Shown: positions 1-7,766 of the stretch, in pieces
How positions within the stretch are numbered: position 1 is the stretch's first letter
Layout of the letters: each line of letters opens with the position of its first letter
Source of the DNA: Streptomyces spirodelae
Lineage (GTDB): Bacteria; Actinomycetota; Actinomycetes; Streptomycetales; Streptomycetaceae
Assembly: GCF_017676385.1 (NCBI RefSeq)
Contig: NZ_JAFFZN010000020.1
Location: 62,001-126,000, forward strand
Reading direction: 5' to 3'
DNA length: 64,000 nucleotides
Translations under genes and position numbers: made by a program
The notes under the pieces: generated by a model
What the model saw: only the letters and a program-made list of their open reading frames with translations
The model's database searches: none
What the model was told of the DNA's origin: nothing

Positions 1-453
1 GTCACCGAAGGAGCGGACGTCGAAGTAGACGTTGCCGTCCGCCGCGTAGGCGTGACCGCGGTCGATCAGCACCCGCATCATCTCGACCATCTCGGGGATG
101 TGTCCCGTGGCGCGCGGTTCGTAGGTCGGCGGCAGGCAACCGAGCGCGTCATAGGCGGCGTTGAAGGCGCGCTCGTTCTCGTAGCCGATCGCCCACCAGG
201 GGCGGCCCTGCTCGGCCGACTTGGTGATGATCTTGTCGTCGATGTCGGTGACGTTGCGGACGAACGTCACGTCGTAGCCCCGGTAGGTGAACCAGCGGCG
301 CATGATGTCGAAGTTCAGGCCGGAGCGGATGTGCCCGATGTGCGGGGGTGCCTGCACGGTGGCGCCGCACAGGTAGATCGAGACGCAGCCGGGTTCGAGC
401 GGGCTGAAATCACGGATCTGCCGGGCGCTGGTGTCGTACAGGCGAAGAGTCAC
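1..453 (-). CDS. cysS: Cysteinyl-tRNA synthetase, partial (N-terminal 151 residues)
   Basis: Charges tRNA-Cys with cysteine in the cytosol. Only the N-terminal part is present; the gene runs off the left edge. Visible are the zinc-ligand Cys29, the class I HIGH signature at residues 38-41 (PPHIGHIRSG) and the CysRS-typical NVTDIDDKII block of the Rossmann fold. The start is GTG. No ribosome binding site precedes it; a TACCCT hexamer (461-466) lies 7 nt upstream, so the mRNA is probably leaderless. It is followed at a distance by ispF-ispD on the same strand. The HIGH and IDDK motifs separate it from the related mycothiol ligase MshC only moderately, but the carD-ispD-ispF neighbourhood is the usual one for cysS. 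Confidence 0.93.
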   Translation of the reverse strand, partial: MTLRLYDTSARQIRDFSPLEPGCVSIYLCGATVQAPPHIGHIRSGLNFDIMRRWFTYRGYDVTFVRNVTDIDDKIITKSAEQGRPWWAIGYENERAFNAAYDALGCLPPTYEPRATGHIPEMVEMMRVLIDRGHAYAADGNVYFDVRSFGD

Positions 454-538
454 GGGGCCAAGGGTAGTAGCCCGCCGCGCCCCGCCACGCCCTGGCCGGA
501 GGGTTTCCGGCGGAAGGGGCCCCGCGAAGCCGCGAAGC

Positions 539-564
539 GGGGCCCGGACCGTACGCCGGGCCCC
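539..564 (-). terminator. Hairpin terminator downstream of the PPOX gene
   Basis: A perfect 9-bp stem (539-547 with 556-564, GGGGCCCGG) with an 8-nt loop lies 9 nt after the stop of the PPOX gene. The same bases can pair differently (517-525 with 537-545), so two mutually exclusive hairpins are nested here. There is no U-tract, as is usual for Streptomyces. Confidence 0.6.
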
Positions 565-572
565 TGGCCGGT

Positions 573-980
573 TCAGAGGCGGCCGACGACCTTGTCGACC
601 TTGACCCGGACGACCACCCGCTCGGCGTCCTGGCCCGCGGCCGGGTTGAACTCGGCGTAGCTCTTTCCGGTGTACTTCTGCGCCAGCTCGTCGATCAGTT
701 CCTGCCCGCCCTCGGTGGTCAGGGAGGCGGTGCCGCGCAGCTCGGCGTAGGTGTAGGGCTCGTCGGCCGGCTGCACCATGACGGTCACCCGGGGGTCGCG
801 CCGCATGTTCTTCGTCTTGCGGCGGTCCACGGTGGTGGAGATGAGCAGGTCCTCGCCGTCGCGCTTCACCCAGACCGGCGACACCTGTGGACTGCCGTCG
901 GGCTGGATGGTGGCGACGGCGACGAACACCTTGCCGTCGAGGACCTTCTTGAGTTGGTCGGAGAGCACCTGGTCTGCCAC
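573..980 (-). CDS. PPOX-class flavin/F420-dependent oxidoreductase (split-barrel)
   Basis: A 135-residue protein of the pyridoxamine 5'-phosphate oxidase-like split-barrel superfamily. Members bind FMN or the deazaflavin F420, and many actinobacterial ones are F420-dependent reductases of unknown substrate. Recognisable blocks are FVAVATIQPDGSPQVSPVWV near residue 18, the LISTTVDRRKTKNMRRDPRV strand-turn that contacts the cofactor phosphate, and a C-terminal VVVRVKVDKVVGRL strand. Its size equals a single-domain member. The GTG start is chosen because GAGAGGAG stands about 9 nt upstream; the reading frame stays open further upstream but without family similarity. It forms a single-gene unit ending in a hairpin. 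The substrate cannot be deduced. Confidence 0.85.
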   Translation of the reverse strand: MADQVLSDQLKKVLDGKVFVAVATIQPDGSPQVSPVWVKRDGEDLLISTTVDRRKTKNMRRDPRVTVMVQPADEPYTYAELRGTASLTTEGGQELIDELAQKYTGKSYAEFNPAAGQDAERVVVRVKVDKVVGRL

Positions 981-1124
981 GGAAGCGGCTCCTCTCGTCT
1001 CGTCCCGATGCCGTACGTCGGGTCTCGCCTGCCCCGGACGGTATCCCACACACCGGCCGCGCCATGCGTCCCGCACCGTCGGCACCCGTACCGAAGTACC
1101 GGCGCCGCTGTCGGCTGCGTACGT

Positions 1125-1156
1125 GAGCGGGTCGGCGTCCGAGCGGGTCGGCGTCC
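1125..1156. repeat. Two tandem 16-bp repeats upstream of the PPOX gene
   Basis: GAGCGGGTCGGCGTCC occurs twice head to tail (1125-1140 and 1141-1156), followed by several GAGCGAG/CACGTGAGCGAG variants up to about 1215. They fill the gap between the PPOX gene and ispF. No role is evident. Confidence 0.6.
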
Positions 1157-1219
1157 GCGCGGGCACGCTCGTGAGCGAGCCGGCACGTGAGCGAGTCCGC
1201 GCGGAAGCGAGCCCGTACG

Positions 1220-1714
1220 TCAGCGAGCGGGAAGCACCAGTGCGGTCGCCACGGCTGCCAGGCCCTCGCCGCGGCCGGTCAGACCCAGGCCGTCGGTGGT
1301 GGTGCCCGAGAGCGAGACGGGGGCGCCGACGGCGTCGGACAGCGCCTTCATCGCCTCGGCCCGCCGCTTGCCGATCTTGGGCCGGACGCCGATGACCTGG
1401 ACGGCGACATTGCCGATCCCGTACCCGGCCTCGCGCACGATGCGGGCCGCCTCGGTCAGCAGCGCGACGCCCGAGGCGCCGGACCACTCCGGGCGACTCG
1501 TGCCGAAGTGGGCGCCGAGGTCCCCGAGTCCGGCGGCGGAGAACAGCGCGTCGCAGGCCGCGTGTGCCGCCACGTCACCGTCGGAGTGCCCGGCCAGTCC
1601 GTACCGTTCGCCCTCCCACAGCAGTCCGCCGCACCACAGCTCGCGCCCCTCCTCGAACGCGTGCACATCGGTACCGATGCCGACCAGGGGCAGGGCCGCG
1701 CTCTCAGAAGGCAT
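1220..1714 (-). CDS. ispF: 2-C-methyl-D-erythritol 2,4-cyclodiphosphate synthase
   Basis: Catalyses formation of the cyclic diphosphate MEcPP from CDP-ME 2-phosphate in the MEP isoprenoid pathway, as a cytosolic trimer. The metal ligands expected for the family are present: Asp16 and His18 in GIGTDVHAF, and His51 after the AGHSDGDVAAHAACDAL block. The C-terminal GTTTDGLGLTGRGEG matches the conserved CDP-binding and threonine region. Length (164 aa) is normal. Its start overlaps the end of ispD by 11 nt on the same strand, so the two pathway genes are translationally coupled. Confidence 0.97.
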   Translation of the reverse strand: MPSESAALPLVGIGTDVHAFEEGRELWCGGLLWEGERYGLAGHSDGDVAAHAACDALFSAAGLGDLGAHFGTSRPEWSGASGVALLTEAARIVREAGYGIGNVAVQVIGVRPKIGKRRAEAMKALSDAVGAPVSLSGTTTDGLGLTGRGEGLAAVATALVLPAR

Positions 1715-2483
1715 CGTGCGCCCTCCTCCTGGCCAGGACCGCCTCCGCGAGTACGAGGTCGAGCGGGCGGGTCACCTTGAACGCCTCCTCGTGGCCGGGG
1801 ACGACGACCACGTCGACACCGAGCCGCTCGACCATGCCCGCGTCGTCCGTGGCGCCCTCGCCCTGCGGCGCCAGTCGGGTGTGCGCCTCCGCGAGCACCT
1901 TGCGGGCGAAGCCCTGGGGGGTCTGCACGGCACGCAGCCGGGCACGGTCGGGGGTACCGGTGACCGGCTCGGGCCCGCCGTCGGTGCGCGTCTCCACCTG
2001 TTTGACGGTGTCGGTGACCGGCAGCGCGGGCACCACAGCGGGAGCGCCCTCGCGGACAGCGCGCGCCACCGCGTCCACCGTCTCGTCCGGGACGAGCGGC
2101 CGCGCCGCGTCGTGCACCAGCACCGTCTCGACGGTGTCGGGGAGCGCCGCCAGCCCCAGGCGTACGGAGTCCTGGCGCGTCTGACCGCCAGGGACGACGA
2201 CGACCTCGGGCAGCCCGTGCTCGTCCAGCAGCGTGCGGACGGCGGGCGCGCCGTCGGGCGGAGCGACCACGACGACGAGCTCGACGGCGCGCGCCCGCGC
2301 GGTGGCCCGTACGGCGTGCACGAGCATCGGCGTACCGCCCAGCTCGCGCAGCGCCTTGGGCGCTCCCGGACCGAGCCGTACACCCTTGCCCGCCGCCGGG
2401 ATGACGACGGCGGTGCCCGGGCCGGTTTCGTCCGAGGCCCGTCGGTCCCCGGATGGAGCGAAGTCTGTGGAATCGATTGACAT
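1704..2483 (-). CDS. ispD: 2-C-methyl-D-erythritol 4-phosphate cytidylyltransferase
   Basis: Transfers CMP from CTP to MEP, the third step of the MEP isoprenoid pathway. The nucleotide-binding signature VVIPAAGKGVRLG lies near residue 26, LVHDAARPLVP in mid-protein, and VQTPQGF and DDAGMVE blocks toward the C-terminus, all typical of IspD. The length of 259 aa includes about 22 extra N-terminal residues rich in Asp and Ser. The ATG at 2483 is preferred over more upstream in-frame codons because the additional sequence would be proline/arginine-rich and unlike the family. It is the first gene of the ispD-ispF pair. Confidence 0.96.
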   Translation of the reverse strand: MSIDSTDFAPSGDRRASDETGPGTAVVIPAAGKGVRLGPGAPKALRELGGTPMLVHAVRATARARAVELVVVVAPPDGAPAVRTLLDEHGLPEVVVVPGGQTRQDSVRLGLAALPDTVETVLVHDAARPLVPDETVDAVARAVREGAPAVVPALPVTDTVKQVETRTDGGPEPVTGTPDRARLRAVQTPQGFARKVLAEAHTRLAPQGEGATDDAGMVERLGVDVVVVPGHEEAFKVTRPLDLVLAEAVLARRRAHDAF

Positions 2484-2529
2484 CGGTAGCGCGTTCAGGG
2501 TTTGTGTCCTCAGCCGGGGTGGGTATGGC

Positions 2530-2565
2530 CTGGGGGTACCCCCGGCCATAGGTTGGGGGGAGTGC
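2530..2565. repeat. Partial copy of a dispersed intergenic element
   Basis: The sequence beginning CTGGGGGTACCCCCGGCC and continuing with an AGGTTGGGGGG tract matches the left part of the elements at 4636-4695 and 41535-41594. It lies between ispD and carD and can fold into a short GGGGGTACCCCC palindrome. Confidence 0.55.
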
Positions 2566-2766
2566 CGGGCGCAACCACTCGATCGAGCCCTTCCGTGACC
2601 ATCGGTCGAGTCGGCTGCCCTGGCCCTGTGGGCATGCGCGCACGGCCGGGCGCTCCCGCTAGGGGGCTACGTCGGCTGGCGCCGAGAATGCCGCAGCGCC
2701 CGGTGACGACTGCTGTCATCCGGGCACCGCGGCATCATGGGGCAGATATCGAGTGTCGATCGAGCG

Positions 2767-3249
2767 TCAGGAGGCGAGAACCTCGTCGAGCAGCGCTTCG
2801 GCCTTGTCCTCGTTGGTGTTCTCCGCCAGAGCCAGTTCGCTCACCAGGATCTGACGGGCTTTGGCCAGCATCCGCTTCTCACCGGCGGACAGGCCGCGCT
2901 CACGCTCACGGCGCCACAGGTCACGCACAACCTCGGCCACCTTGATGACGTCGCCGGACGCCAGCTTCTCGAGGTTTGCCTTGTAGCGGCGGGACCAGTT
3001 GGTCGGCTCTTCTGCGTACGGCGCGCGGAGCACCTCGAAGACCCTGTCCAGCCCGTCCGAACCAACGACGTCGCGCACGCCTACGAACTCCGCATTGTCC
3101 GCGGGCACGCGAACGGTCAAATCGCCCTGCGCGACCTTCAGAACCAAGTAGGTCTTGTCCACGCCTTTGATCTGGCGAGTTTCGATAGCCTCGATCAGCG
3201 CGGCCCCGTGATGGGGATAGACCACGGTGTCGCCAACCTTGAACGTCAT
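2767..3249 (-). CDS. carD: CarD/CdnL-family RNA polymerase-binding transcription factor
   Basis: CarD binds the RNA polymerase beta subunit and stabilises open complexes at promoters, especially rRNA promoters, in actinobacteria. The N-terminal RNA-polymerase interaction domain starts MTFKVGDTVVYPHHG and occupies roughly residues 1-65. The helical DNA-contacting C-terminal domain contains EPTNWSRRYKANLEK with the conserved Trp and ends in acidic helices. The length of 160 aa is exactly that of the family. The start is supported by GAAGGGG about 10 nt upstream. The following same-strand genes are ispD-ispF, the order usual in actinobacteria. The long AT-richer region upstream (3250-3880) probably carries its promoter. 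Confidence 0.97.
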   Translation of the reverse strand: MTFKVGDTVVYPHHGAALIEAIETRQIKGVDKTYLVLKVAQGDLTVRVPADNAEFVGVRDVVGSDGLDRVFEVLRAPYAEEPTNWSRRYKANLEKLASGDVIKVAEVVRDLWRRERERGLSAGEKRMLAKARQILVSELALAENTNEDKAEALLDEVLAS

Positions 3250-3880
3250 GTGTCAGGTACCCCTTCCGTGGCTATCCAGGGTAACACGGGAACGACGTCT
3301 TCTGAATGGCGTTTTCGCAGGTCAGGGCATATCTCGGGGCTTGACAAGCAGCCCTCTATCGTGCATCGACCACCCAATGCAAGCGGGTATTCGCAGGTGA
3401 GAGCGGTTCTGCACACCCGCGGAAACACACCGGGAGAGCCCACGGAAGAGGCTCGCGACACGTCCAGTATGACCGATTTGTCCGACTGTAGGGGAGTGAC
3501 ATCTTCGCCACCCCTTCCGGCTTTCCGAAGAATTGATCAATGCACCTGTAAGGGCCTGTTGATCAATTCTTCATGAACCTCTCGCATTCCCGCGGAATCG
3601 CCCGTACGGAGGGCAGCCGCACTCCGGCCGTCGCTATTCGACAGCGTACGGGCGGCCGTCGGAGCAGATGCCCTGCGCCTCGCCGGGGTGACCTGCGCTT
3701 CGCGGGGCGACCTGCGCTTTGCGCGAGCACGGCCATGGCGGCCGGGGCCGGAGGGTCGGGTGCAGGGCCTCCACACGCTGTCGGTAACCTGAGCGCGCAC
3801 GCGAAAGCCCATCCGTACGCGACCGGCACGCGCTCGAGGAGCGTGCCGCCGCCATAGCTCGCCTAGGAGTTGCCGCCGCC
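3250..3880. other. Gene-free divergent region between carD and a lipoprotein gene
   Basis: About 630 bp without a convincing gene. It is less GC-rich than its surroundings and should hold the promoters of carD (minus) and of the lipoprotein gene (plus). It contains TTCGCAGGTCAGGGC (about 3313) and the near copy TTCGCAGGTGAGAGC (about 3391), and a perfect inverted repeat at 3527-3572. Short open frames inside have no ribosome binding sites and no recognisable sequence. Confidence 0.6.
3527..3572. promoter_or_regulatory. 14-bp perfect AT-rich inverted repeat (possible operator)
   Basis: GAAGAATTGATCAA (3527-3540) is matched by its exact reverse complement at 3559-3572, separated by 18 nt. Each arm contains the palindrome TTGATCAA; the two palindrome centres are 26 bp apart. 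It is not next to a gene end, so an operator is more likely than a terminator. The AT content is striking for this genome. Confidence 0.55.
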
Positions 3881-4537
3881 GTGAGCAGCAGCCTTCGTCG
3901 CGGCACCCTCGCCGCCACCACCCTCGCGCTCGCCGCCGTCTCGCTGACCGCCTGCGGCGCCGGAAACGACGCGCAGACGCTGGAGGTCAGGCCCGACAAC
4001 GCGGCGACGCAGGTCGGGGTCATCAAGGTCCAGAACGCCAACCTCGTCACCGACACCACGGGCTCGGGCGAGGCCGCCGTCGCGGTGCGGATCTTCAACG
4101 ACGGCGCGAAGGACCAGATCCTCAAGGGCGTCCACGTCAAGGGCGCCCGCGCCGAACTGAGCCCCGCCAAGGGCGAGAAGAAGCTCGTCGTACCGGCCGG
4201 CGGCTCGCTGGAGCTGGGCGGCAAGGGCAACCCCTCCGCGCTGTTCACCCACGCGGAGAAGGCGGGCATCAAGGACGGCAACGCGCAGCCGCTCACCTTC
4301 GACCTCAGCAGGACCGGCGCCATCAAGCTGCGCGCGACCGTGGTGCCGGCGGACGGCGCGTTCAAGACGGTCGGCCCCAGCTCGTCGCCTTCGCCGTCCC
4401 ACCGGGCTCCTGAGCCGGGTGCCTCCAGCTCTGCCTCGCCCTCCGGGTCGCCGTCCGACTCCGGTTCGCCCTCCGACTCGTCCTCGGCGTCCGAGTCCGG
4501 CCGGCCGGGCACCCAGGAGGAGCACGCCGGGCACTGA
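3881..4537 (+). CDS. Secreted lipoprotein, DUF461/PCuAC-like family
   Basis: A 218-residue lipoprotein exported by the Sec pathway and lipidated at Cys25 (lipobox LTAC after a hydrophobic stretch at residues 9-24). The mature domain (about 26-165) resembles the immunoglobulin-like DUF461 / copper-chaperone-like proteins of actinobacteria (VGVIKVQNANLV and AAVAVRIFNDG blocks), but the Met/His copper ligands of true PCuAC proteins are not evident. The tail (about 167-218) is low complexity, rich in Ser, Pro, Gly and Asp. Start GTG with AGGAG about 12 nt upstream. It sits tail-to-tail with phoP, separated by a terminator. Function unknown; a role in metal handling would only be an inference. Confidence 0.85.
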   Translation: MSSSLRRGTLAATTLALAAVSLTACGAGNDAQTLEVRPDNAATQVGVIKVQNANLVTDTTGSGEAAVAVRIFNDGAKDQILKGVHVKGARAELSPAKGEKKLVVPAGGSLELGGKGNPSALFTHAEKAGIKDGNAQPLTFDLSRTGAIKLRATVVPADGAFKTVGPSSSPSPSHRAPEPGASSSASPSGSPSDSGSPSDSSSASESGRPGTQEEHAGH

Positions 4538-4542
4538 GGCCC

Positions 4543-4586
4543 CTACGGCGAGAGGCCGCGCCCCGTGCGGGATGCGGCCTCTCGCC
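4543..4586 (+). terminator. Terminator of the lipoprotein gene
   Basis: A perfect 15-bp stem (ACGGCGAGAGGCCGC at 4543-4557 with 4572-4586) and a 14-nt loop begin 6 nt after the lipoprotein stop codon. Confidence 0.85.
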
Positions 4587-4635
4587 GTTCGTCTTGATGC
4601 GGAGCGGAGTGCCGGGTGCGAGCTGTCTTGGGTCG

Positions 4636-4695
4636 CTGGGGGTACCTCCCGGCCGGAGGCTGAGCCCGCGGTTCCCCGCGCCCCTGACGGGGCGC
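4636..4695. repeat. Dispersed intergenic element, full copy 1
   Basis: This copy reads CTGGGGGTACCTCCCGGCC at its left end and ends with GCGCCCCTGACGGGGCGC, which forms a stem-loop. It is about 80% identical to the element at 41535-41594. It lies between convergent genes (lipoprotein and phoP), suggesting a bidirectional terminator role. Confidence 0.7.
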
Positions 4696-4713
4696 CGCTC
4701 CTTCGGGGGCGGT

Positions 4714-5394
4714 TTACGGCTCGAACTTGTAGCCCAGGCCCCGGACCGTCACCAGATAGCGCGGGGCACCAGGGTCGGGCTCGATCTTGGCGCGCAGGCG
4801 CTTGACGTGGACGTCGAGCGTCTTGGTGTCGCCCACGTAGTCCGCGCCCCAGACGCGGTCGATCAGTTGCATACGGGTCAGCACGCGCCCCGCGTTCCGC
4901 AGCAGCATCTCCAGCAGGTCGAACTCCTTGAGCGGGAGATCCACCTTGCCGCCGTCGACGGTGACCACGTGCCGGTCCACGTCCATCCGGACCGGGCCGG
5001 CCTCCAGCGCGGCGGGCACGACCTCCTCCGGCTCGCCGCGGCGGCGCAGCACCGCGCGGACGCGGGCGACCAGCTCCCGGGAGGAGAAGGGCTTGGTGAC
5101 ATAGTCGTCCGCGCCTATCTCCAGGCCGACGACCTTGTCGATCTCGCTGTCCTTGGCCGTCACCATGATCACGGGGACGTTGGAGCGGCCACGCAGCTGG
5201 CGGCACACCTCCGTGCCGGGCAGTCCCGGCAGCATCAGATCGAGCAGCACCAGATCGGCGCCGTTGCGTTCGAACTCGTCGAGCCCGTCGGGACCCGTGG
5301 CCGCGACGGCGACCTCGAAGCCTTCCTTACGGAGCATGTACGACAGTGCGTCGCTGAACGATTCCTCGTCCTCGACGACGAGCACTCGGGTCAC
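4714..5394 (-). CDS. phoP: Phosphate response regulator PhoP (OmpR family)
   Basis: DNA-binding response regulator of the phosphate starvation system. The receiver domain has acidic residues Glu8-Asp9, the phosphoacceptor Asp52 (LVLLDLMLPG), the conserved Thr in VTAKDSE and Lys in TKPFSSREL. The C-terminal winged helix (about 130-226) has the typical OmpR blocks LPLKEFDLLEMLLRNAGRVL and TVRGLGYKFEP. At 226 aa it equals S. coelicolor PhoP. The GTG start overlaps the phoR stop as GTGA. The pair faces away from phoU across a PHO box, so autoregulation is expected. It binds direct repeats of the type found at 6766-6798. Confidence 0.97.
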   Translation of the reverse strand: MTRVLVVEDEESFSDALSYMLRKEGFEVAVAATGPDGLDEFERNGADLVLLDLMLPGLPGTEVCRQLRGRSNVPVIMVTAKDSEIDKVVGLEIGADDYVTKPFSSRELVARVRAVLRRRGEPEEVVPAALEAGPVRMDVDRHVVTVDGGKVDLPLKEFDLLEMLLRNAGRVLTRMQLIDRVWGADYVGDTKTLDVHVKRLRAKIEPDPGAPRYLVTVRGLGYKFEP

Positions 5395-6692
5395 GGGAGG
5401 ACCTCCGGGGCGGAAAGTTGTTCATCAGCCTGATCGACATACGGCCGCTCCTCCTCATCGAAGGCGGCCGGTTCCTGCAGTGCGCCCGACAGGCCGTTCC
5501 GGCCGAGCCGGTCGGCCTTGTCCAGCGCGGCCTGCTCCCGCGCGCTGCCCGCCTCGGGCAGCCGCAGGGTGAAGGTGGAGCCCTGTCCCTCGGCGCTCCA
5601 TACGGTGACCTCCCCGCCGTGCGAGGCGGCCACGTGCTTGACGATGGACAGGCCGAGCCCGGTGCCTCCGGTGGCCCGGGACCTGGCCGGATCGACACGG
5701 TAGAAGCGCTCGAAGATGCGCTCCTTGTCGCGGTCGGAGATGCCGATGCCCTGGTCGGTGACGGCGATCTCTATCAGGTCGCCGCCCGGGGACTGGGTGA
5801 GGCGGCCCGCGACCTTGACGCGGGTACGGGCCGGTGAGTAGTTGACGGCGTTCTCGACGAGGTTGCCCAGTGCCGCGGCGAGCTGGCCCCGGTTGCCCCA
5901 GACGTGCAGCCCCTCGGTGCCGCCGGCCAGGAGGGTGATCTGCTTGTTGTCGGCGCTCTGCCGGCTGCGCTCTATGGCTTCGGTCACCAGCTCGTCCACC
6001 TGGACGGACTCCGAGTCCTCCAGCGGGTCGTCGTTCTGCACCCGGGAGAGGTCGATCAGCTCCTGGACGAGGTTGGTCAGCCGGGTGGCCTCGTTCTGCA
6101 TGCGGCCGGCGAAGCGCTCCACGGCCTCCGGGTCGTCGGAGGCGTCCAGGACGGCTTCCGAGAGCAGGGAGAGCGCGCCGACCGGGGTCTTGAGCTCATG
6201 GCTGACGTTGGCGACGAAGTCCCGCCGCACCGCCTCGATCCTGCGGGCCTCCGTCAGGTCCTCCACCAGCAGGAGCACCAGCCGGGAGCCGAGCGGAGCC
6301 ACCCGCGCGGAGACCGCGAGGGCATCACCCCGTCCCGTGCCGCGCCGGGGCAGGTCCAGCTCGACCTGCCGTATCTCCCCGTCACGTCTGGTGTCCCTCG
6401 CCATCTGGAGCATAGGCTCCACCGCGAGCTTGCCGCCGCGCACCAGGCCCAGCGCGTAGGCGGCGGAGCTGGCCTTGACGACGGCATCACTCTCGTCCAG
6501 CACCACGGCTGAGGAGCGGAGCACCGACAGGACGGTGTCGACGCCCGGGGGCAGCCCCGGCTCGGTGTGCAGTGAGGTGCGGGTGGGGCGGGCCTGCTCC
6601 CGCTCGCTCCACCGGAACGCCAGCATCGCGATCACGCCGGTGCACACACCGGCGATCGCGGCTGCCGCGGCGACCGCCGCATTAACGTCCAT
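5391..6692 (-). CDS. phoR: Phosphate sensor histidine kinase PhoR (SenX3-like)
   Basis: Membrane-bound kinase that phosphorylates PhoP. Layout: one N-terminal transmembrane helix (about 5-26) without an extracellular sensor, a PAS-like region (about 52-150), a dimerisation/phosphoacceptor domain with His165 in FVANVSHELKTPVG, and an ATPase domain with N box (NLVENAVNYSP), G1 (VTDQGIGIS) and G2 (GGTGLGLSIVKHV) motifs. A tail of about 45 residues rich in Glu and Ala follows. The length of 433 aa is usual for Streptomyces PhoR. The start ATG has TAACCT (6699-6704) only 6 nt upstream and no Shine-Dalgarno sequence, so the phoRP transcript is probably leaderless. Confidence 0.96.
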   Translation of the reverse strand: MDVNAAVAAAAAIAGVCTGVIAMLAFRWSEREQARPTRTSLHTEPGLPPGVDTVLSVLRSSAVVLDESDAVVKASSAAYALGLVRGGKLAVEPMLQMARDTRRDGEIRQVELDLPRRGTGRGDALAVSARVAPLGSRLVLLLVEDLTEARRIEAVRRDFVANVSHELKTPVGALSLLSEAVLDASDDPEAVERFAGRMQNEATRLTNLVQELIDLSRVQNDDPLEDSESVQVDELVTEAIERSRQSADNKQITLLAGGTEGLHVWGNRGQLAAALGNLVENAVNYSPARTRVKVAGRLTQSPGGDLIEIAVTDQGIGISDRDKERIFERFYRVDPARSRATGGTGLGLSIVKHVAASHGGEVTVWSAEGQGSTFTLRLPEAGSAREQAALDKADRLGRNGLSGALQEPAAFDEEERPYVDQADEQLSAPEVLP

Positions 6693-6765
6693 ACAGCCAG
6701 GTTATGCGCCTCGTACGACAGTGCCCCAGTCCTGGAGGGGGCGGTCGAAAGAGCTGTCGCCCAGT

Positions 6766-6798
6766 GTTAACCCTCAAGGTGCCTTCGGTTCACCGAGG
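6766..6798. promoter_or_regulatory. PHO box: three 11-bp direct repeat units between phoR and phoU
   Basis: GTTAACCCTCA (6766-6776), AGGTGCCTTCG (6777-6787) and GTTCACCGAGG (6788-6798) are contiguous 11-bp units. The first and third match the PhoP consensus GTTCACC closely; the middle one is degenerate. The location between the divergent phoRP and phoU genes is exactly that known from S. coelicolor. Confidence 0.93.
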
Positions 6799-6915
6799 GG
6801 GGCCGAACCGGTCGCATTTCGGGCGCATCGTTGAGAGCGTAGGGGCCCGAGCGGCTCCGTGAGAACGGCCGGGGGCAAGCACCCCGGGGAACATTCGTGC
6901 GAGGGAAGGACAGCC

Positions 6916-7662
6916 ATGCGGGACGCGTACCACGAGGAGCTGGACTCGATCGGGGACAGCCTGGTCGAGATGGCCAGGCTCGTCGGCTCCGCGATCGGGC
7001 GCGCCACCACGGCGATGCTGGACGCGGACCTGAAGCTCGCCGAGAGCGTCATCGCCGCGGACGAGAAGGTCGACGACCTCCAGCGCGATCTGGAGACCAG
7101 GGCGATACAGCTGCTCGCCCGGCAACAGCCCGTCGCCACCGATCTGCGGATCGTCGTCACCTCGCTGAGGATGAGCGCCGACCTGGAGCGCTCGGGTGAC
7201 CTGGCGCAGCACGTGGCGAAGGTCGCCAGGCTGCGCTTCCCCGAGTCGGCCGTCCCCCAGGACCTCCAGGCGACGCTCCTGGAAATGGGGCAGCTCGCAC
7301 AGCGGCTGATGGCGAAGGCGGCCGAGGTCATCGTCACCAAGGACGTCGACCTGGCGATGCAGCTGGAGCAGGACGACGACGCCATGGACCTGCTGCACCG
7401 CACCCTCTTCCAGCACCTGATGGACGACCGCTGGAAGCACGGCATCGAGACCGCCGTGGACGTCACCCTGCTGGGCCGCTACTACGAGCGGTTCGCCGAC
7501 CACGCCGTTTCGGTGGCCCGCCGCGTCGTCTACCTGGTGACCGGCGACTACGCGGACGAGATCGACCCCGCCCTGGCCGCCGCGACGGAGTCCTCGCAGG
7601 GTGAGGCCGCCTCCGGTGGGCAGGCCGGCTCCGGCTCCGGTTCCGGCTCCGGCGAGGGCTGA
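6916..7662 (+). CDS. phoU: Phosphate system regulator PhoU
   Basis: A cytosolic regulator that modulates PhoR signalling and phosphate transport. It contains two three-helix PhoU domains (about 1-105 and 110-215), each with an acidic metal-binding motif: ATDLRIVVTSLRMSADLERS in the first and TLLGRYYERFADHAVSVARR in the second. A Gly/Ser-rich tail (SGSGSGSGEG) ends the 248-residue protein. ATG start with GAGGGAAGGA about 6 nt upstream. It is divergent from phoRP and its promoter region overlaps the PHO box, so PhoP-dependent expression is expected. Confidence 0.96.
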   Translation: MRDAYHEELDSIGDSLVEMARLVGSAIGRATTAMLDADLKLAESVIAADEKVDDLQRDLETRAIQLLARQQPVATDLRIVVTSLRMSADLERSGDLAQHVAKVARLRFPESAVPQDLQATLLEMGQLAQRLMAKAAEVIVTKDVDLAMQLEQDDDAMDLLHRTLFQHLMDDRWKHGIETAVDVTLLGRYYERFADHAVSVARRVVYLVTGDYADEIDPALAAATESSQGEAASGGQAGSGSGSGSGEG

Positions 7663-7766
7663 CGCCGGGGCGTGCCACCACGCGCCCTTGATGCGCCCGC
7701 GCCCGTCGGGCATGCAATGGGGCTGTGTCATGCCTGTCCATGACTGTCCCTGCCGAGGAGGGCACG

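Noticed and set aside
52..660. Long plus-strand open frame over cysS and the PPOX gene
   Set aside because: It is antisense to cysS, which has its HIGH motif intact; composition is that of a shadow frame in GC-rich DNA.
3340..3365. TTGACA followed by TATCGT as a promoter
   Set aside because: The spacer is only 10 bp; at the proper 17-bp distance there is no -10 sequence.
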